Shown here piece after piece: positions 22,217 through 35,200 of a stretch of DNA of 64,000 nucleotides. The position numbers and the translations under genes are program-made. The notes beneath the pieces were generated by a model, which was not told where the DNA came from, searched no databases, and saw only the letters and a program-made list of their open reading frames with translations. Position 1 is the first letter of the stretch. Each line of letters begins with the position of its first letter. The DNA comes from Antitrichia curtipendula (lineage: Eukaryota; Streptophyta; Bryopsida; Hypnales; Leucodontaceae): assembly GCA_951230915.1 (NCBI GenBank), contig OX579640.1, positions 14,714,981 through 14,778,980 on the forward strand, read 5' to 3'.

Positions 22217-25200
22217 GCGGCACGAAACCCTAAGTTCCCGAACCGGTGGAGTTCCCGTAAGTTCCCTAGCCGGAACCCCTACGATCCGGAACTTCCGACT
22301 ATCCGGCTACTGGTTCCGGAACACTGTTTTAACCTAATTAGAGTTTTAACTTTCCTACGAAAGAGATCTTTTCTAATGTAGGTTTCTAGTGTCTAAACTT
22401 CTATACTTATGCAAAAATTTCAAAGTTCTTCTCCTATATATTTCTATTTTATGTATTAAGTTTAGTTTCCGGACGTTCCGTAACGTTACAGGGTGTCGGA
22501 GAGGGTCACAAGTATGCTAAGGAGAGACGATGTCTGGGTCACGTAACCAAAAAAATATTATAACCGAAAAAATGTGAGTTCCCGTAGGATTCAGCGAGCA
22601 TGCCCCTGGGCGAGCTGTGGTGTCTCTCGGCCCCGAGAGGGTCACGGAGAGGGTCACCAGTATGCTAAAGAGAGTCGATGTCTGGGTCACGTAACCAAAA
22701 AAATATTACAACAAAAAAAAAGTGAAATCCCGTAGGATTCAGCGAGCATGCCCTGTGGCGAGCTATGGTGTCTCTCGGCCGCGAGAGGGTCACGGAGAGG
22801 GTCACGGGTATGCTTAGGAGCGACTATGTCTGCGTTCACAAATTCAAAAGAATATTGTAACAAGAAAAAAGTGAGTTCCCGTAGGATTCAACGAGCATGC
22901 CCTTGGGAGAGCTGTGGTGTCTCTCGGCCCCGAGAGGGTCACGGAGAGGGTCACCAGTATGCTAAAGAGAGTCGATGTCTGGGTCACGTAACCAAAAAAA
23001 TATTATAACCAAAAAAATGTGAGTTCCCGTAGGATTCAGCGAGCATACCTCTGGGCGAGCTATGGTGTCTCTCGGCCCCGAGAGGGTGTCGGAGAGGGTC
23101 ACAGGTATGCTAAGGACAGACGATGTCTAAGTCATGTAACCAAAAAAATATTATAAACAAAAAAATGTGAGTTCCCGTAGGATTCAACGAGCATGCCTTT
23201 GGGAGAGCTGTGGTGTCTCTCGGCCCCGAGAGGGTGTCGGGGAGGGTCACAGGTATGCTAAGGAGAGACGATGTCTAGGTCACGTAACCAAGAAAATATT
23301 ATAACCAAAAAAATGTGAGTTCCCGTAGGATTCAGCGAGCATGCCCTTGGGCGAGCTGTGGTGTCTCTCGGCCCCGAGAGGGTGTCGGAGAGGGTCACAG
23401 GTATGCTAAGGAGAGACGGTGGCATTGGTCACATAACCAAAAAAATATTACAACAAAAAAAATGTGAAATCCCGTAGGATTCAGCGAGCATGCCCTGTGG
23501 CGAGCTGTGGTGTCTCTCGGCCCCGAGAGGGTCACGGAGAGGGTCACGGGTATGCTTAGGAGCGACTATATCTGCGTTCACAAATTCAAAAAAATATTGT
23601 AACAAGAAAAATGTGAGTTCCCGTAGGATTCAGCGAGCATGCCCTTGGGCAAATTGTGGTGTCTCTCGGCCCCGAGAGGGTCACGGAGAGGGTCACCAGT
23701 ATGCTAAGGAGAGACGATGTCTGGGTCACGTAACCAAAAAAATATTACAACCAAAAAATAGGTCTCGTCCCATAGGATTCAGCGAGCATGCCCTGTGGCG
23801 AGCTGTGGTGTCTCTCGGCCCCGAGAGGGTGTCGGAGAAGGTCACAGGTATGCTAAGGAGAGACGATGTCTGAGTCACATAACCAAAAAAATATTATAAC
23901 CAAAAAAATGTGAATTCCCGTAGGATTCAACGAGCATGCCTTTAAGAGAGCTGTGGTGTCTTTCGGCCCCGAGAGGGTGTTGGAGAGGGTCACAGGTATG
24001 CTAAGGAGAGACGATGTCTGGGTCATGTAACCAAAAAAATATTATAACCAAAAAAATGTGAGTTCCCGTAGGATTCAACGAGCATGCCCCTGGGCGAGCT
24101 GTGGTGTCTCTTGGCCCCGAGAGGGTGTCGGAGAGGGTCACAGGTATGCTAAGGAGAGACAGTGGCATTAGTCACGTAACCAAAAGAATATTACAACAAA
24201 AAAAAAGTGAAATCCCGTAGGATTCAGCGAGCATGCCCTGTGGCGAGCTGTGGTGTCTCTCGGCCGCGAGAGGGTCACGGAGAGGGTCACGGGTATGCTT
24301 AGGAGCGACTATGTCTGCGTTCACAAATTCAAAAAAATATTGTAACAAGAAAAATGTGAGTTCCTGTAGGATTCAGTGAGCATGCCTCTGGGCGAGCTGT
24401 GGTGTCTCTCGGCCCCGAGAGGGTGTCGGAGAGGGTCACAGGTATGCTAAGGAGAGACGATGTCTAGGTCACGTAACCAAAAAAATATTATAACCAAACA
24501 AATGTGAGTTCTCGTAGGATCCAGCGAGCATGCCCTGTGGCGAGCTGTGGTGTCTCTCGGCCCCGAGAGGGTCACGGAGAGGGTCACGGGTATGCTTAGG
24601 AGCGACTATGTCTGCGTTCACAAATTCAAAAAAATATTGCAACAAGAAAAATGTGAGTTCCCGTAGGATTCAACGAGCATGCCCTTGGGAGAGCTGTGGT
24701 GTCTCTCGGCCCCGAGAGGGTCACGGAGAGGGTCATAGGTATGCTAAGGAGAGACGATGTCTGGGTCACGTAATCAAAAAAACATTACAACCAAAAAATA
24801 GGTCTCGTCCCATAGGATTCAGCGAGCATGCCCTGTGGCGAGCTGTGGTGTCTCTCGGCCCCGAGAGGGTCACGGAGAGGGTCACAGGTATGCTAAGGAG
24901 AGACAATGTCTGGGTCACGTAACCAAAAAAACATTACAGCCAAAAAATAGGTCTCCGCCCATAGGATTCAACGAGCATGCCCTGTGGCGAGCTGTGGTGT
25001 CTCTCGGCCCCGAGAGGGTGTCGGAGAGGGTCACAGGTATGCTAAGGAGAGACGATGTCTGCATCACGTAACCAAAAAAATAATATAACCAAGAAAATGT
25101 GAGTTCCCGTAGGATTCAACGAGCATGCCTTTGGGAGAGCTGTGGTGTCTCTCGGCCCCGAGAGGGTGTCGGGGAGGGTCACAGGTATGCTAAGGAGAGA

Positions 25201-28200
25201 CGATGTCTAGGTCACGTAACCAAGAAAATATTATAACCAAAAAAATGTGAGTTCCCGTAGGATTCAGCGAGCATGCCCTGGGCGAGCTATGGTGTCTCTC
25301 GGCCCCGAGAGGGTGTCGGAGAGGGTCACAGGTATGCTAAGGACAGACGATGTCTAAGTCATGTAACCAAAAAAATATTATAAACAAAAAAATGTGAGTT
25401 CCCGTAGGATTCAGCGAGCATGCCCTTGGGCGAGCTGTGGTGTCTCTCGGCCCCGAGAGGGTGTCGGAGAGGGTCACAGGTATGCTAAGGAGAGACGGTG
25501 GCATTGGTCACATAACCAAAAAAATATTACAACAAAAAAAATGTGAAATCCCGTAGGATTCAGCGAGCATGCCCTGTGGCGAGCTGTGGTGTCTCTCGGC
25601 CCCGAGAGGGTCACGGAGAGGGTCACGGGTATGCTTAGGAGCGACTATATCTGCGTTCACAAATTCAAAAAAATATTGTAACAAGAAAAATGTGAGTTCC
25701 CGTAGGATTCAGCGAGCATGCCCTTGGGCAAATTGTGGTGTCTCTCGGCCCCGAGAGGGTCACGGAGAGGGTCACCAGTATGCTAAGGGGAGACGATGTC
25801 TGGGTCACGTAACCAAAAAAATATTACAACCAAAAAATAGGTCTCGTCCCATAGGATTCAGCGAGCATGCCCTGTGGCGAGCTGTGGTGTCTCTCGGCCC
25901 CGAGAGGGTGTCGGAGAAGGTCACAGGTATGCTAAGGAGAGACGATGTCTGAGTCACATAACCAAAAAAATATTATAACCAAAAAAATGTGAATTCCCGT
26001 AGGATTCAACGAGCATGCCTTTAAGAGAGCTGTGGTGTCTTTCGGCCCCGAGAGGGTGTTGGAGAGGGTCACAGGTATGCTAAGGAGAGACGATGTCTGG
26101 GTCATGTAACCAAAAAAATATTATAACCAAAAAAATGTGAGTTCCCGTAGGATTCAACGAGCATGCCCCTGGGCGAGCTGTGGTGTCTCTCGGCCCCGAG
26201 AGGGTCACGGAGAGGGTCACGGGTATGCTTAGGAGCGACTATATCTGCGTTCACAAATTCAAAAAAATATTGTAACAAGAAAAATGTGAGTTCCCGTAGG
26301 ATTCAGCGAGCATGCCCTGTGGCGAGCTGTGGTGTCTCTCGGCCCCGAGAGGGTGTCGGAGAGGGTCACAGGTATGCTAAGGAGAGACGATGTCTGAGTC
26401 ACATAACCAAAAAAATATTATAACCAAAAAAATGTGAATTCCCGTAGGATTCAACGAGCATGCCTTTAAGAGAGCTGTAGTGTCTTTCGGCCCCGAGAGG
26501 GTGTTGGAGAGGGTCACAGGTATGCTAAGGAGAGACGATGTCTGGGTCATGTAACCAAAAAAATATTATAACCAAAAAAATGTGAGTTCCCGTAGGATTC
26601 AGTGAGCATGCCTCTGGGCGAGCTGTGGTGTCTCTCGGCCCCGAGAGGGTGTCCGAGAGGGTCACAGGTATGCTAAGGAGAGACGATGTCTAGGTCACGT
26701 AACCAAAAAAATATTATAACCAAAAAAATGTGAGTTCTCGTAGGATCCAGCGAGCATGCCCTGTGGCGAGCTGTGGTGTCTCTCGGCCCCGAGCGGGTCA
26801 CGGAGAGGGTCACGGGTATGCTTAGGAGCGACTATGTCTGCGTTCACAAATTCAAAAAAATATTGCAACAAGAAAAATGTGAGTTCCCGTAGGATTCAAC
26901 GAGCATGCCCTTGGGAGAGCTGTGGTGTCTCTCGGCCCCGAGAGGGTCACGGAGAGGGTCATAGGTATGCTAAGGAGAGACGATGTCTGGGTCACGTAAT
27001 CAAAAAAACATTACAACCAAAAAATAGGTCTCGTCCCATAGGATTCAGCGAGCATACCCTGTGGCGAGCTGTGGTGTCTCTCGGCCCCGAGAGGGTCACG
27101 GAGAGGGTCACAGGTATGCTAAGGAGAGACAATGTCTGGGTCACGTAACCAAAAAAACATTACAGCCAAAAAATAGGTCTCCGCCCATAGGATTCAACGA
27201 GCATGCCCTGTGGCGAGCTGTGGTGTCTCTCGGCCCCGAGAGGGTGTCGGAGAGGGTCACAGGTATGCTAAGGAGAGACGATGTCTGCATCACGTAACCA
27301 AAAAAATAATATAACCAAGAAAATGTGAGTTCCCGTAGGATTCAACGAGCATGCCTTTGGGAGAGCTGTGGTGTCTCTCGGCCCCGAGAGGGTGTCGGGG
27401 AGGGTCACAGGTATGCTAAGGAGAGACGATGTCTAGGTCACGTAACCAAGAAAATATTATAACCAAAAAAATGTGAGTTCCCGTAGGATTCAGCGAGCAT
27501 GCCCTTGGGCGAGCTGTGGTGTCTCTCGGCCCCGAGAGGGTGTCGGAGAGGGTCACAAGTATGTTAAGGAGAGACGATGTCTGGGTCATCTAACCAAAAA
27601 AATATTGTAACCAGAAAAATGTGAGTTCCCGTAGGATTCAGCGAGCATGCCCCTCGGCGAGCTGTGGTGTCTCTCGGCCCCGAGAGGGTGTCGGAGAGGG
27701 TCACAGGTATGCTAAGGAGAGACAGTGGCATTAGTCACGTATCCAAAAAAATATTACAACAAAAAAAAAGTGAAATCCCGTAGGATTCAGCGAGCATGCC
27801 CTGTGGCGAGCTGTGGTGTCTCTCGGCCCCGAGAGGGTCACGGAGAGGGTCACAGGTATGCTAAGGAGAGACGATGTCTGGATCACGTAACCAAAAAAAT
27901 ATTATAACCAAAAAAATGTGAGATCCCGTAGGATTCAGCGAGCATGCCCCTGGGCGAGCTGTGGTGTCTCTCGGCCCCGAGAGGGTCATGGAGAGGGTCA
28001 CCAGTATGCTAAGGAGAGTCGATGTCTGGGTCACGTAACAAAAAAACATTACAACCAAAAAATAGGTCTCGTCCCATAGAATTCAGCGAGCATGCCCCTG
28101 GGCGAGCTATGTTGTCTTTCGGCCCCGAGAGGGTGTCGGAGAGGGTCACATGTACGCTAAGGAGAGACGATGTCTGGATCATGTAACCAAAAAAATATTA

Positions 28201-30640
28201 TAACCAAAAAAATGTGAGTTCCCGTAGGATTCAGCGAGCATGCCCCTCGGCGAGCTATGGTGTCTCTCGGCCCCGAGAGGGTGTTGGAGAGGGTCACTGG
28301 TATGCTAAGGAGAGACGATGTCTGGGTCATATATCCAAAAAAATATTATAACCAAAAAAATATTATAACCAAAAAAATGTGAGTTCCCGTAGGATTCAAC
28401 GAGCATGCCCCTGGGCGCGCTGTGGTGTCTCTCGGCCCCGAGAGGGGGACGGACAGGGTCACAGGTTTGCTGAGGAAAGACGGTGGCATTGGTCACGTAA
28501 CCGAAAAAATATTACAACAAAAAAAAAGTGAATTCCCGTAGGATCCAGCGAGCATGCCCTGTGGCGAGCTGTGGTGTCTCTCGGCCCCGAGCGGGTCACG
28601 GAGAGGGTCACGGGTATGCTTAGGAGCGACTATGTCTGCGTTCACAAATTTAATAAAATATTGTAACAAGAAAAATGTGAGTTCCCATAGGATTCAGCGA
28701 GCATGCCCTTGGGCAATCTGTGGTGTCTCTCGGCCCCGAGAGGGTCACGGAGAGGGTCACAGGTATGCTAAGGAGAGACGATGTCTGGGTCACGTAACCA
28801 AAAAAATATTACAACCAAAAAATAGGTCTCGTCTCATAGGATTCAGCGAGCATGCCCTGTGGCGAGCTGTGGTGTCTCTCGGCCCCGAGAGGGTGTCGGA
28901 GAGGGTCACAGGTATGCTAAAGAGAGACGATGTCTGGGTCAGGTAACCAAAAAAATATTATAACCAAGAAAATGTGAATTCCCGTAGGATTCAGCGAGCA
29001 TGCCTTTGGGCGAGCTGTGGTGTCTCTCGGCCCCGAGAGGGTGTCGAAGAGGGTCACAGGTATGCTAAGGAGAGACGATGTCTGGGTCACCTAACCAAAA
29101 AAATATTATAACCAGAAAAATGTGAGTTCCCGTAGGATTCAGCGAGCATGCCCCTGGGCGAGCTGTGGTGTCTCTCGGCCCCGAGAGGGTCACGGAGAGG
29201 GTCACCAGTATGCTAAAGAGAGTCGATGTCTGGGTCACATAACCAAAGAAACATTACACATAAAAAATAGGTCTCGTCCCATAGAATTCAGCGAGCATGC
29301 CCTGTGGCGAGCTGTGGTGTCTCTCGGCCCCGAGAGGGTGTCGGAGAGGGTCACAGGTATGCTAAAGAGAGACGATGTCTGGGTCAGGTAACCAAAAAAA
29401 TATTATAACCAAAAAAATGTGAGTTCCCGTAGGATTCAGCGAGCATGCCTTTGGGCGAGCTGTGGTGTCTCTCGGCCCCGAGAGGGTGTCGGAGAGGGTC
29501 ACAGGTATGCTAAGGAGAGTCGATGTCTGGGTCACGTAACCAAAAAAATATTACAACCAAAAAAATGTGAGTTCCCGTAGGATTCAGCGAGCATGCCCCT
29601 GGGCGAGCTGTGGTGTCTCTCGGCCCCGAGAGGGTGTCGGAGAGGGTCACAGGTATGCTAAGGAGAGACGATGTCTGGGTCACGTAACCAAAAAAATATT
29701 GCAACCAAAAAAATGTGAGTTCCCGTAGGATTCAGCGAGCATGCCCCTGGGCGAGCTGTGGTGTCTCTCGGCCCCGAGAGGGTGTCGGAGAGGGTCACAG
29801 GTATGCTAAGGAGAGACGATGTCTGGGTCACGTAACCAAAAAAATATTATAACCAAAAAAATGTGAGTTCCCGTAGGATTCAGCGAGCATGCCCTTGGGC
29901 GAGCTATGGTGTCTCTCGGCCCCGAGAGGGTCACGAAGAGGGTCACGGGTATGCTTAGGAGCGACTATGTCTGTGTTCACAAATTCAAAAAAATATTGTA
30001 ACAAGAAAAATGTGAGTTCCCGTAGGATTCAACGAGCATGCCCGTGGGAGAGCTGTGGTGTCTCTCGGCCCCGAGAGGGTCACGGAGAGGGTCACCAGTA
30101 TGCTAAGGAGAGTCGATGTCTGGGTCACGTAACCAAAAAAACATTACAACCAAAAAATAGGTCTCGTCCCATAGGATTCAGCGAGCATGCCCTGTGGCGA
30201 GCTGTGGTGTCTCTCGGCCCCGAGAGGGTCACGGAGAGGGTCACAGGTATGCTAAGGAGAGACAATGTCTGGGTCACGTAACCAAAAAAACATTACAGCC
30301 AAAAAATAGGTCTCCGCCCATAGGATTCAACGAGCATGCCCTGTGGCGAGCTGTGGTGTCTCTCGGCCCCGAGAGGGTCACGGAGAGGGTCACAGGTATG
30401 CTAAGGAGAGACAATGTCTGGGTCACGTAACCAAAAAAACATTACAGCCAAAAAATAGGTCTCCGCCCATAGGATTCAACGAGCATGCCCTGTGGCGAGC
30501 TGTGGTGTTTCTTGGCCCCGAGAGGGTCACGGAGAGGGTCACAGGTACGCTAAGGAGAGACGATGTCTGGGTCACGTAACCAAAAAAATATTGCAACCAA
30601 GAAAAACTGAGTTCCCGTAGGATTCAGCGAGCATGCCTGG

Positions 30641-31250
30641 TGGCAATCTGGGCGAGCCGACGAGGCTTTCTGTTTCTCGGGGAGCCCTTGAAGGCATCGG
30701 TTCGGGTGGCACAGTTGAGACGCGCTTCTCATCAACCTCGGATACCCTAAACCTTAATGATTTGGCAAGATTTGATTGATTCAGCTTGAGACTTACCACC
30801 CTTGGAGCCCTCACTGGGGCGTCCGCCGCTTCTCCTCCGGCCCTGTGTCGGCACGATCTCAGCTTCGGTCCTGGATGCTCCATATCTTCCTGCCACGGGA
30901 GCAACCAAACGAGGAGTTTTAATACGATTGAGGACACCAGTACAAGCATTGGCAAAGCTGGAGAGGGTGGTTGACTATAAGGAAATGCAACATACGCTGG
31001 AGACACGGGCGGAGAAGATCTTTGATCCAAAGTTGGTGGCGCGCGGTTTAGCTTGCGGGAGAACAATACCGCCTTTGTCAGAAGCGAAATCACCGCACTG
31101 GTCTTCAGTCGCCTTGGTCCTCACTCGCGTGGTGTTAGGGGTTACAGTTTAGGGTTCGCCCAGTCCATGCCACGGGAGGAGCTCATTGTCTTGGTCCCCG
31201 TGGGAATGCTGCGTCGCATGGCCTTTCCTGGCGATCAGTAGTTTCCAAAA
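30641..31250. other. GC-rich segment after the array, possible captured gene fragment
   Basis: The array ends abruptly at about 30640 and the sequence becomes GC-rich and non-repetitive. ORFs occur on both strands: 31093-30572 on the minus strand and 30786-31241 on the plus strand. The plus-strand reading LAKLERVVDYKEMQHTLETR looks protein-like, but I do not recognise it. MULEs often carry captured host gene fragments; that origin is inferred from context only. Confidence 0.35.
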
Positions 31251-32233
31251 TCTATACATTGGGTACCTACATTAGCACTGATTACATTATATTATTTTGA
31301 CCCTCACCATTTATTTAGGATACAATTATAATTTCGAATGATAGCTGTTGTGTTATCCACGTCTATGTCAACCATCAGCGATCACTGAGTTCCATGTACT
31401 CCCCTGTTGTGATGTCATTTGGTTTGACGAATTGGCATTTGTATTCTCTCAGACGTGCTCTTACTGAGTCTTATAAGAGAGTCATAAGCATTGTTTCCAC
31501 AACCATTCACATCCTTCAGTTCCTAGTTCCAGCCTATCATATGAATAGCGTAAATTTCGCATTAATATAATGTGTATTCCTTGCAATTGCTTATCCCGGC
31601 GTCAGAGGATGCTAATTTAATGTAGTCGTTCAGCGTTTTCCGTTTGGCCTATACCGTAGATTTTTATTTATGACGGATAACAATTACTGATTGACAGTGA
31701 CAATATACCGGTAATTGTCAGTGAAATTGGGCCTGCGGCATTAAGGATCGTATTGTGTCATTATTCCGTCTTTATGGTCATTCGTAACTACTTGGAGTAT
31801 CAAGGGACTATACCCACTGAAGTGCATTACTCCAAAGGGTTAATTATATATTCATTCTTGTATTATAAAACATTTTAGTTTTTATCACATTCAATGCGTT
31901 GTCACAGTATCCCTGCAAAATATCTTTTGAATGTTATTGGTACCTTCCAATAGTAATACTAATTACTTTAATTAGAGTTACTATTGGTTTGTAACCTGTT
32001 TAATAGAGTTCATTGCCGTCGTTTCATTGTTAATGTTCTAGGATATGAACCAGCTAACACGCAGAGTTCAGAATGAATTTATTACCCTGGGTGGTTTCCA
32101 GTTTGATTGTTCTATATTAGAGGCGGATTCAATGTTGGAGTTCATTGAAAGTCCTATGTTTTGAAGGTCTGTTTCTGTGATATGTGGTACATTTCAGTGA
32201 TATGCATTGTTGTGCTTTGTGAATGCATTCTCA
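31251..32233. other. AT-rich leader of the transposase gene
   Basis: No long ORF is present. A 43-codon ORF beginning at ATG 32045 (MNQLTRRVQNEFITLGGF) could be a first exon spliced to the main ORF, but I cannot fix a junction. Several TATAA-like motifs occur, none decisive. Confidence 0.4.
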
Positions 32234-35200
32234 ATGAGTAAATGCAGTCGTCTTAGTTCGATGGCACTTGTGCGGACACTAGGAGAGGTTGTTCCGATTT
32301 CTTTTCCAGTCAAGGACATAGGTTTCGCGATAGTCAGTGCATGCCGATTAAGTATTCGTTTTCGCCTTTCGGAGAGTTCCATGCACATTGACGAGGAAGT
32401 TTTTGACAGTATCACCGGAGAATTGTCTCATACACTAGTTCAGGAGCCTGTCGAGGACAGCAGTCCTACCACATGGCATTTGAAGCCGGGTTGTTACGTA
32501 GTGTACGGCTTGCCCTTTTCTATTGTGGGCTCTTCTAATGGTGAAGGGTCTATGAAATTGTCATCGACTAGTTCGTATCAGACGCCACTTACATTACGAG
32601 TGAAAATTGAGCCTGGAGTAAATGTTATTTCAATTGACAGTGACGATTCAGACGAGTCGTCACCGCCCTGCAAGGTTCGCAAACAGATGTCATCACCATG
32701 CCGTCAAGTCCCAACCCCATCTTCCCTACCTGATGCAGAGGTGGTGAATACTTCTACAAGTGCTTCTGGGATATCCATTATTCCATGCCTTAGAATGTTG
32801 TGCCTTACAAAGGGGTCTCGGAATCAATTGAAGAAAATAGATTATGATTCTATTCCGGTACATCAAGTCGAATTCGTTCCGCAAGTGTTTAATGGTGATG
32901 TCATATTTGAGTTACCGGCCGTTGGCGATTCTGGTCAGCAATGCCAAGCCAAGCTTCTCAGCGGGATGGAGAGACGTTATGACGGTCACGTTTGGTCCAA
33001 CTTGCACACCACTAACATCAAAAATGCTTACGGTCTGACCTTTCGGTTATCATCGTGTGTTGGTCACCTTCGATGTGGAAATGGCGATTGCGATTACCTC
33101 TCTCGCAAGCACCGCGTGGCACTTATAAACGAAACGGAATGGGATGGATGTTCTCCTGGCCCTTTTCAGGTCGGTCCTATTCCTCCTCCGGGTTCCACCA
33201 TCTCCTGCAAAATTTGTTCCGCGGTCCCCATATGCGTTGCTACTTGCTCCGCTAAAATATATTATGTAGTTGGAATGCCGGGGACGCGGCGTGCATGTGT
33301 TCACCTGGGAGTTCATGATCATCCTGTGAGAGACGGAGACTGCCGTGCTTCAAAAGAGAGAACTCGGAATCTCATTTCGGATCAAGTAGAGAGGAATCCT
33401 TCTGGGACAAATTCTTCTATTATTCTGGAGGCAAGCAAGGAATTCTTGGGTGGGATGCTTCTGCGGCCAGAGGGAGCACCACCAGGGAATTTCGGAATGG
33501 ACGAACTTCTGCCTGTTATAGAGAAGTGCAAATTTATGAGTTCCCCGAGCGTTCGGAACGAAGTCACCACTTTCAAATATTTCAGGAGGTTTGGAGTAAT
33601 GGATAGCATTCTAAAGCTACGCGGTTGCAGCAATTGGGCTTATGTTCAGGAGAACATGTTTCCTGGTCAAGGCTCAGATTCGGACAAGGTTTTCATTTTC
33701 AAAATGTCTGAAGTCGGACCTGGAAGTGGCGTTGATTTGGTAGAACGAATGCAACCTCACGGTGACCTTCAGGACTCATGGATCATGTTTGATCATGTTA
33801 AACGAGTGAAAGAGTGGACAACTTTAGCATATCATGTTTATGATCCGATTTACTGCAAGGTCATGACAATTGCTGTGTGCGACATGCAGTCAGAGGATTG
33901 CACAGTGCAAACCTTGTTCTGGTCCAATTTGAACGCGGTTATGGGAAGGCATGGAATTCCTTTGCCTTATTTCAAGGGATTCATGGCAGACTATGCACAA
34001 GCCAACTGGAATGCAGTGAAAGTCATCTATGGAGGGGGTGATCCTACACAACCTATGGTCAATCGAGAGCGTACTTGTTTATTCCATTGGACGCAATCCA
34101 TGGAGAAGCATACAAAAGCCGACATTCGTTCGGACCTTCAAGATCAACATCGAACACTGTGTAAGCAATATAAGGATGCGCCTACATGGGCAGTGGCGAA
34201 CATTCAATTTAATGCCATTCGAACTTGGTGGCATTCTTCTGGGGCGGCGACCGGTGAGGGAATTCATCGCTTACAGTTATGGCTTGCTTTCTGGCACTTT
34301 CGTTACAGACAATGGGGAGGGTTCATGCACATTGTAAGTTTCTCCCGTCACTTCTTTTCTTCCTTCTTTCAGATCTTTCTGATGTGAGTGTCAAAATCTC
34401 TTACATTGATATCCACTTTTTCATTTAATCACATCATAAAGAGACATTGTCTTCGTTGACGTCTACTATCTATAAGCATCCGGTAGACGTCGATGACTTG
34501 CTTCCTTGATATCAGTATTTTTTGGAATTTTCTTTTAATCATGGTTATTCTCTTATGTCCGTAGGACTTGCCTGCCCATGAGTTGGCAGAGATGCCATCC
34601 TGCAATCTAGCGGAGACGGTCCATAACAAATGGTTGCAACAATCAGGAAAGAGAGGAAATGATCTGTACGTTGCAACAGTTGATGACTATGTAAGAGCAT
34701 TTATGCAGATGGTTCGTTATTACCAATTTTTAAAGGGTGAGAACCCAGGAACAGGTCCAGGGAAGGCAGATTTGTAGCTTCGAGTAGCACAGCGTTACGC
34801 GCAACGCACTGGGGATCCCAAGAAGCTAACCACAGCAATGCAAACCGTCCCGGGTGCTAGTGAGTATTGCAAAAGGAATCCTCACTTTGAAGGGGCTGAG
34901 GTTTTTGGATCCCAAGCTCGAATGCCAAACCTGCCGTTAGGGTCTCAGCATGAGTCACACCGCCCGGACAAAGTAAACTTCTCCAGACCTAGGATGGAAA
35001 CAAGGAGAACACGGGCAAGTGCATCAATTATTCCTCTTCATACAGTTTCTGAAGAAGTCCCAACGCAAAATACTCCTACAGACTTGGATAATAATCCAGG
35101 CCCTTCAACTGCGCCATGTACTTCACAGACTTTCCGTATGGTGAGCGTCCAGGAGACTTCTTGCGATCAGTCGAAGTGGCATATTGCTAGACTACCAAAG

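Larger units (their letters stand above)
19068..22490 (-). mobile_element. Nested 3.4 kb element with 5-bp duplication GGGTG
   Basis: It interrupts a repeat unit precisely: GGGTG is present at 19063-19067 and 22491-22495, while intact units have it once. The ends are TGTTGCAC...GTTACA, i.e. TG...CA with a 5-bp duplication, as in LTR retrotransposons, yet I find no long direct repeats at the two ends. It is much richer in GC than the surroundings and full of TTCCGG motifs, in noncoding flanks and ORF alike. It carries one long minus-strand ORF and a TATA box. It could be a gag-only retroelement with very short or lost LTRs, or a DNA element with short TGT...ACA ends. Confidence 0.8.
18601..30640 (+). 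repeat. Tandem array of about 58 copies of a 148-bp repeat with a central palindrome
   Basis: The unit is 148 bp by direct measurement (for example 29581 to 29729 to 29877), sometimes 147-149. It holds GAGCATGCC, then CTCTCGGCCCCGAGAG (7-bp inverted arms), then a doubled GAGAGGGTCAC, then an A-rich ACCAAAAAAATATTA segment. Copies fall into subtypes (the GGGTGTC and GGGTCAC forms; a subtype with GCGACTATGTCTGCG). Leftmost copies at 18.6-18.9 kb are most diverged. The array is interrupted by the nested element at 19068-22490; excluding that gives about 8.6 kb. ORFs of 60-130 aa that recur in it are repeat artefacts. There are no spacers, so it is not a CRISPR array. Confidence 0.95.

Noticed and set aside
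19068..22490. Standard LTR retrotransposon
   Set aside because: TG...CA ends and a 5-bp duplication fit, but I found no direct LTR pair, primer-binding site, reverse transcriptase or integrase, so the class is left open.
22748..30579. Recurring 78-130 aa ORFs (MPCGELWCLSAPRG and MASCGVSRPREGHG types)
   Set aside because: They recur with the 148-bp period and read through different frames of the repeat; they are artefacts, not a gene family.
18601..30640. CRISPR array
   Set aside because: The 148-bp units are near-identical along their whole length with no unique spacers, there are no cas genes, and the context is plant nuclear DNA.
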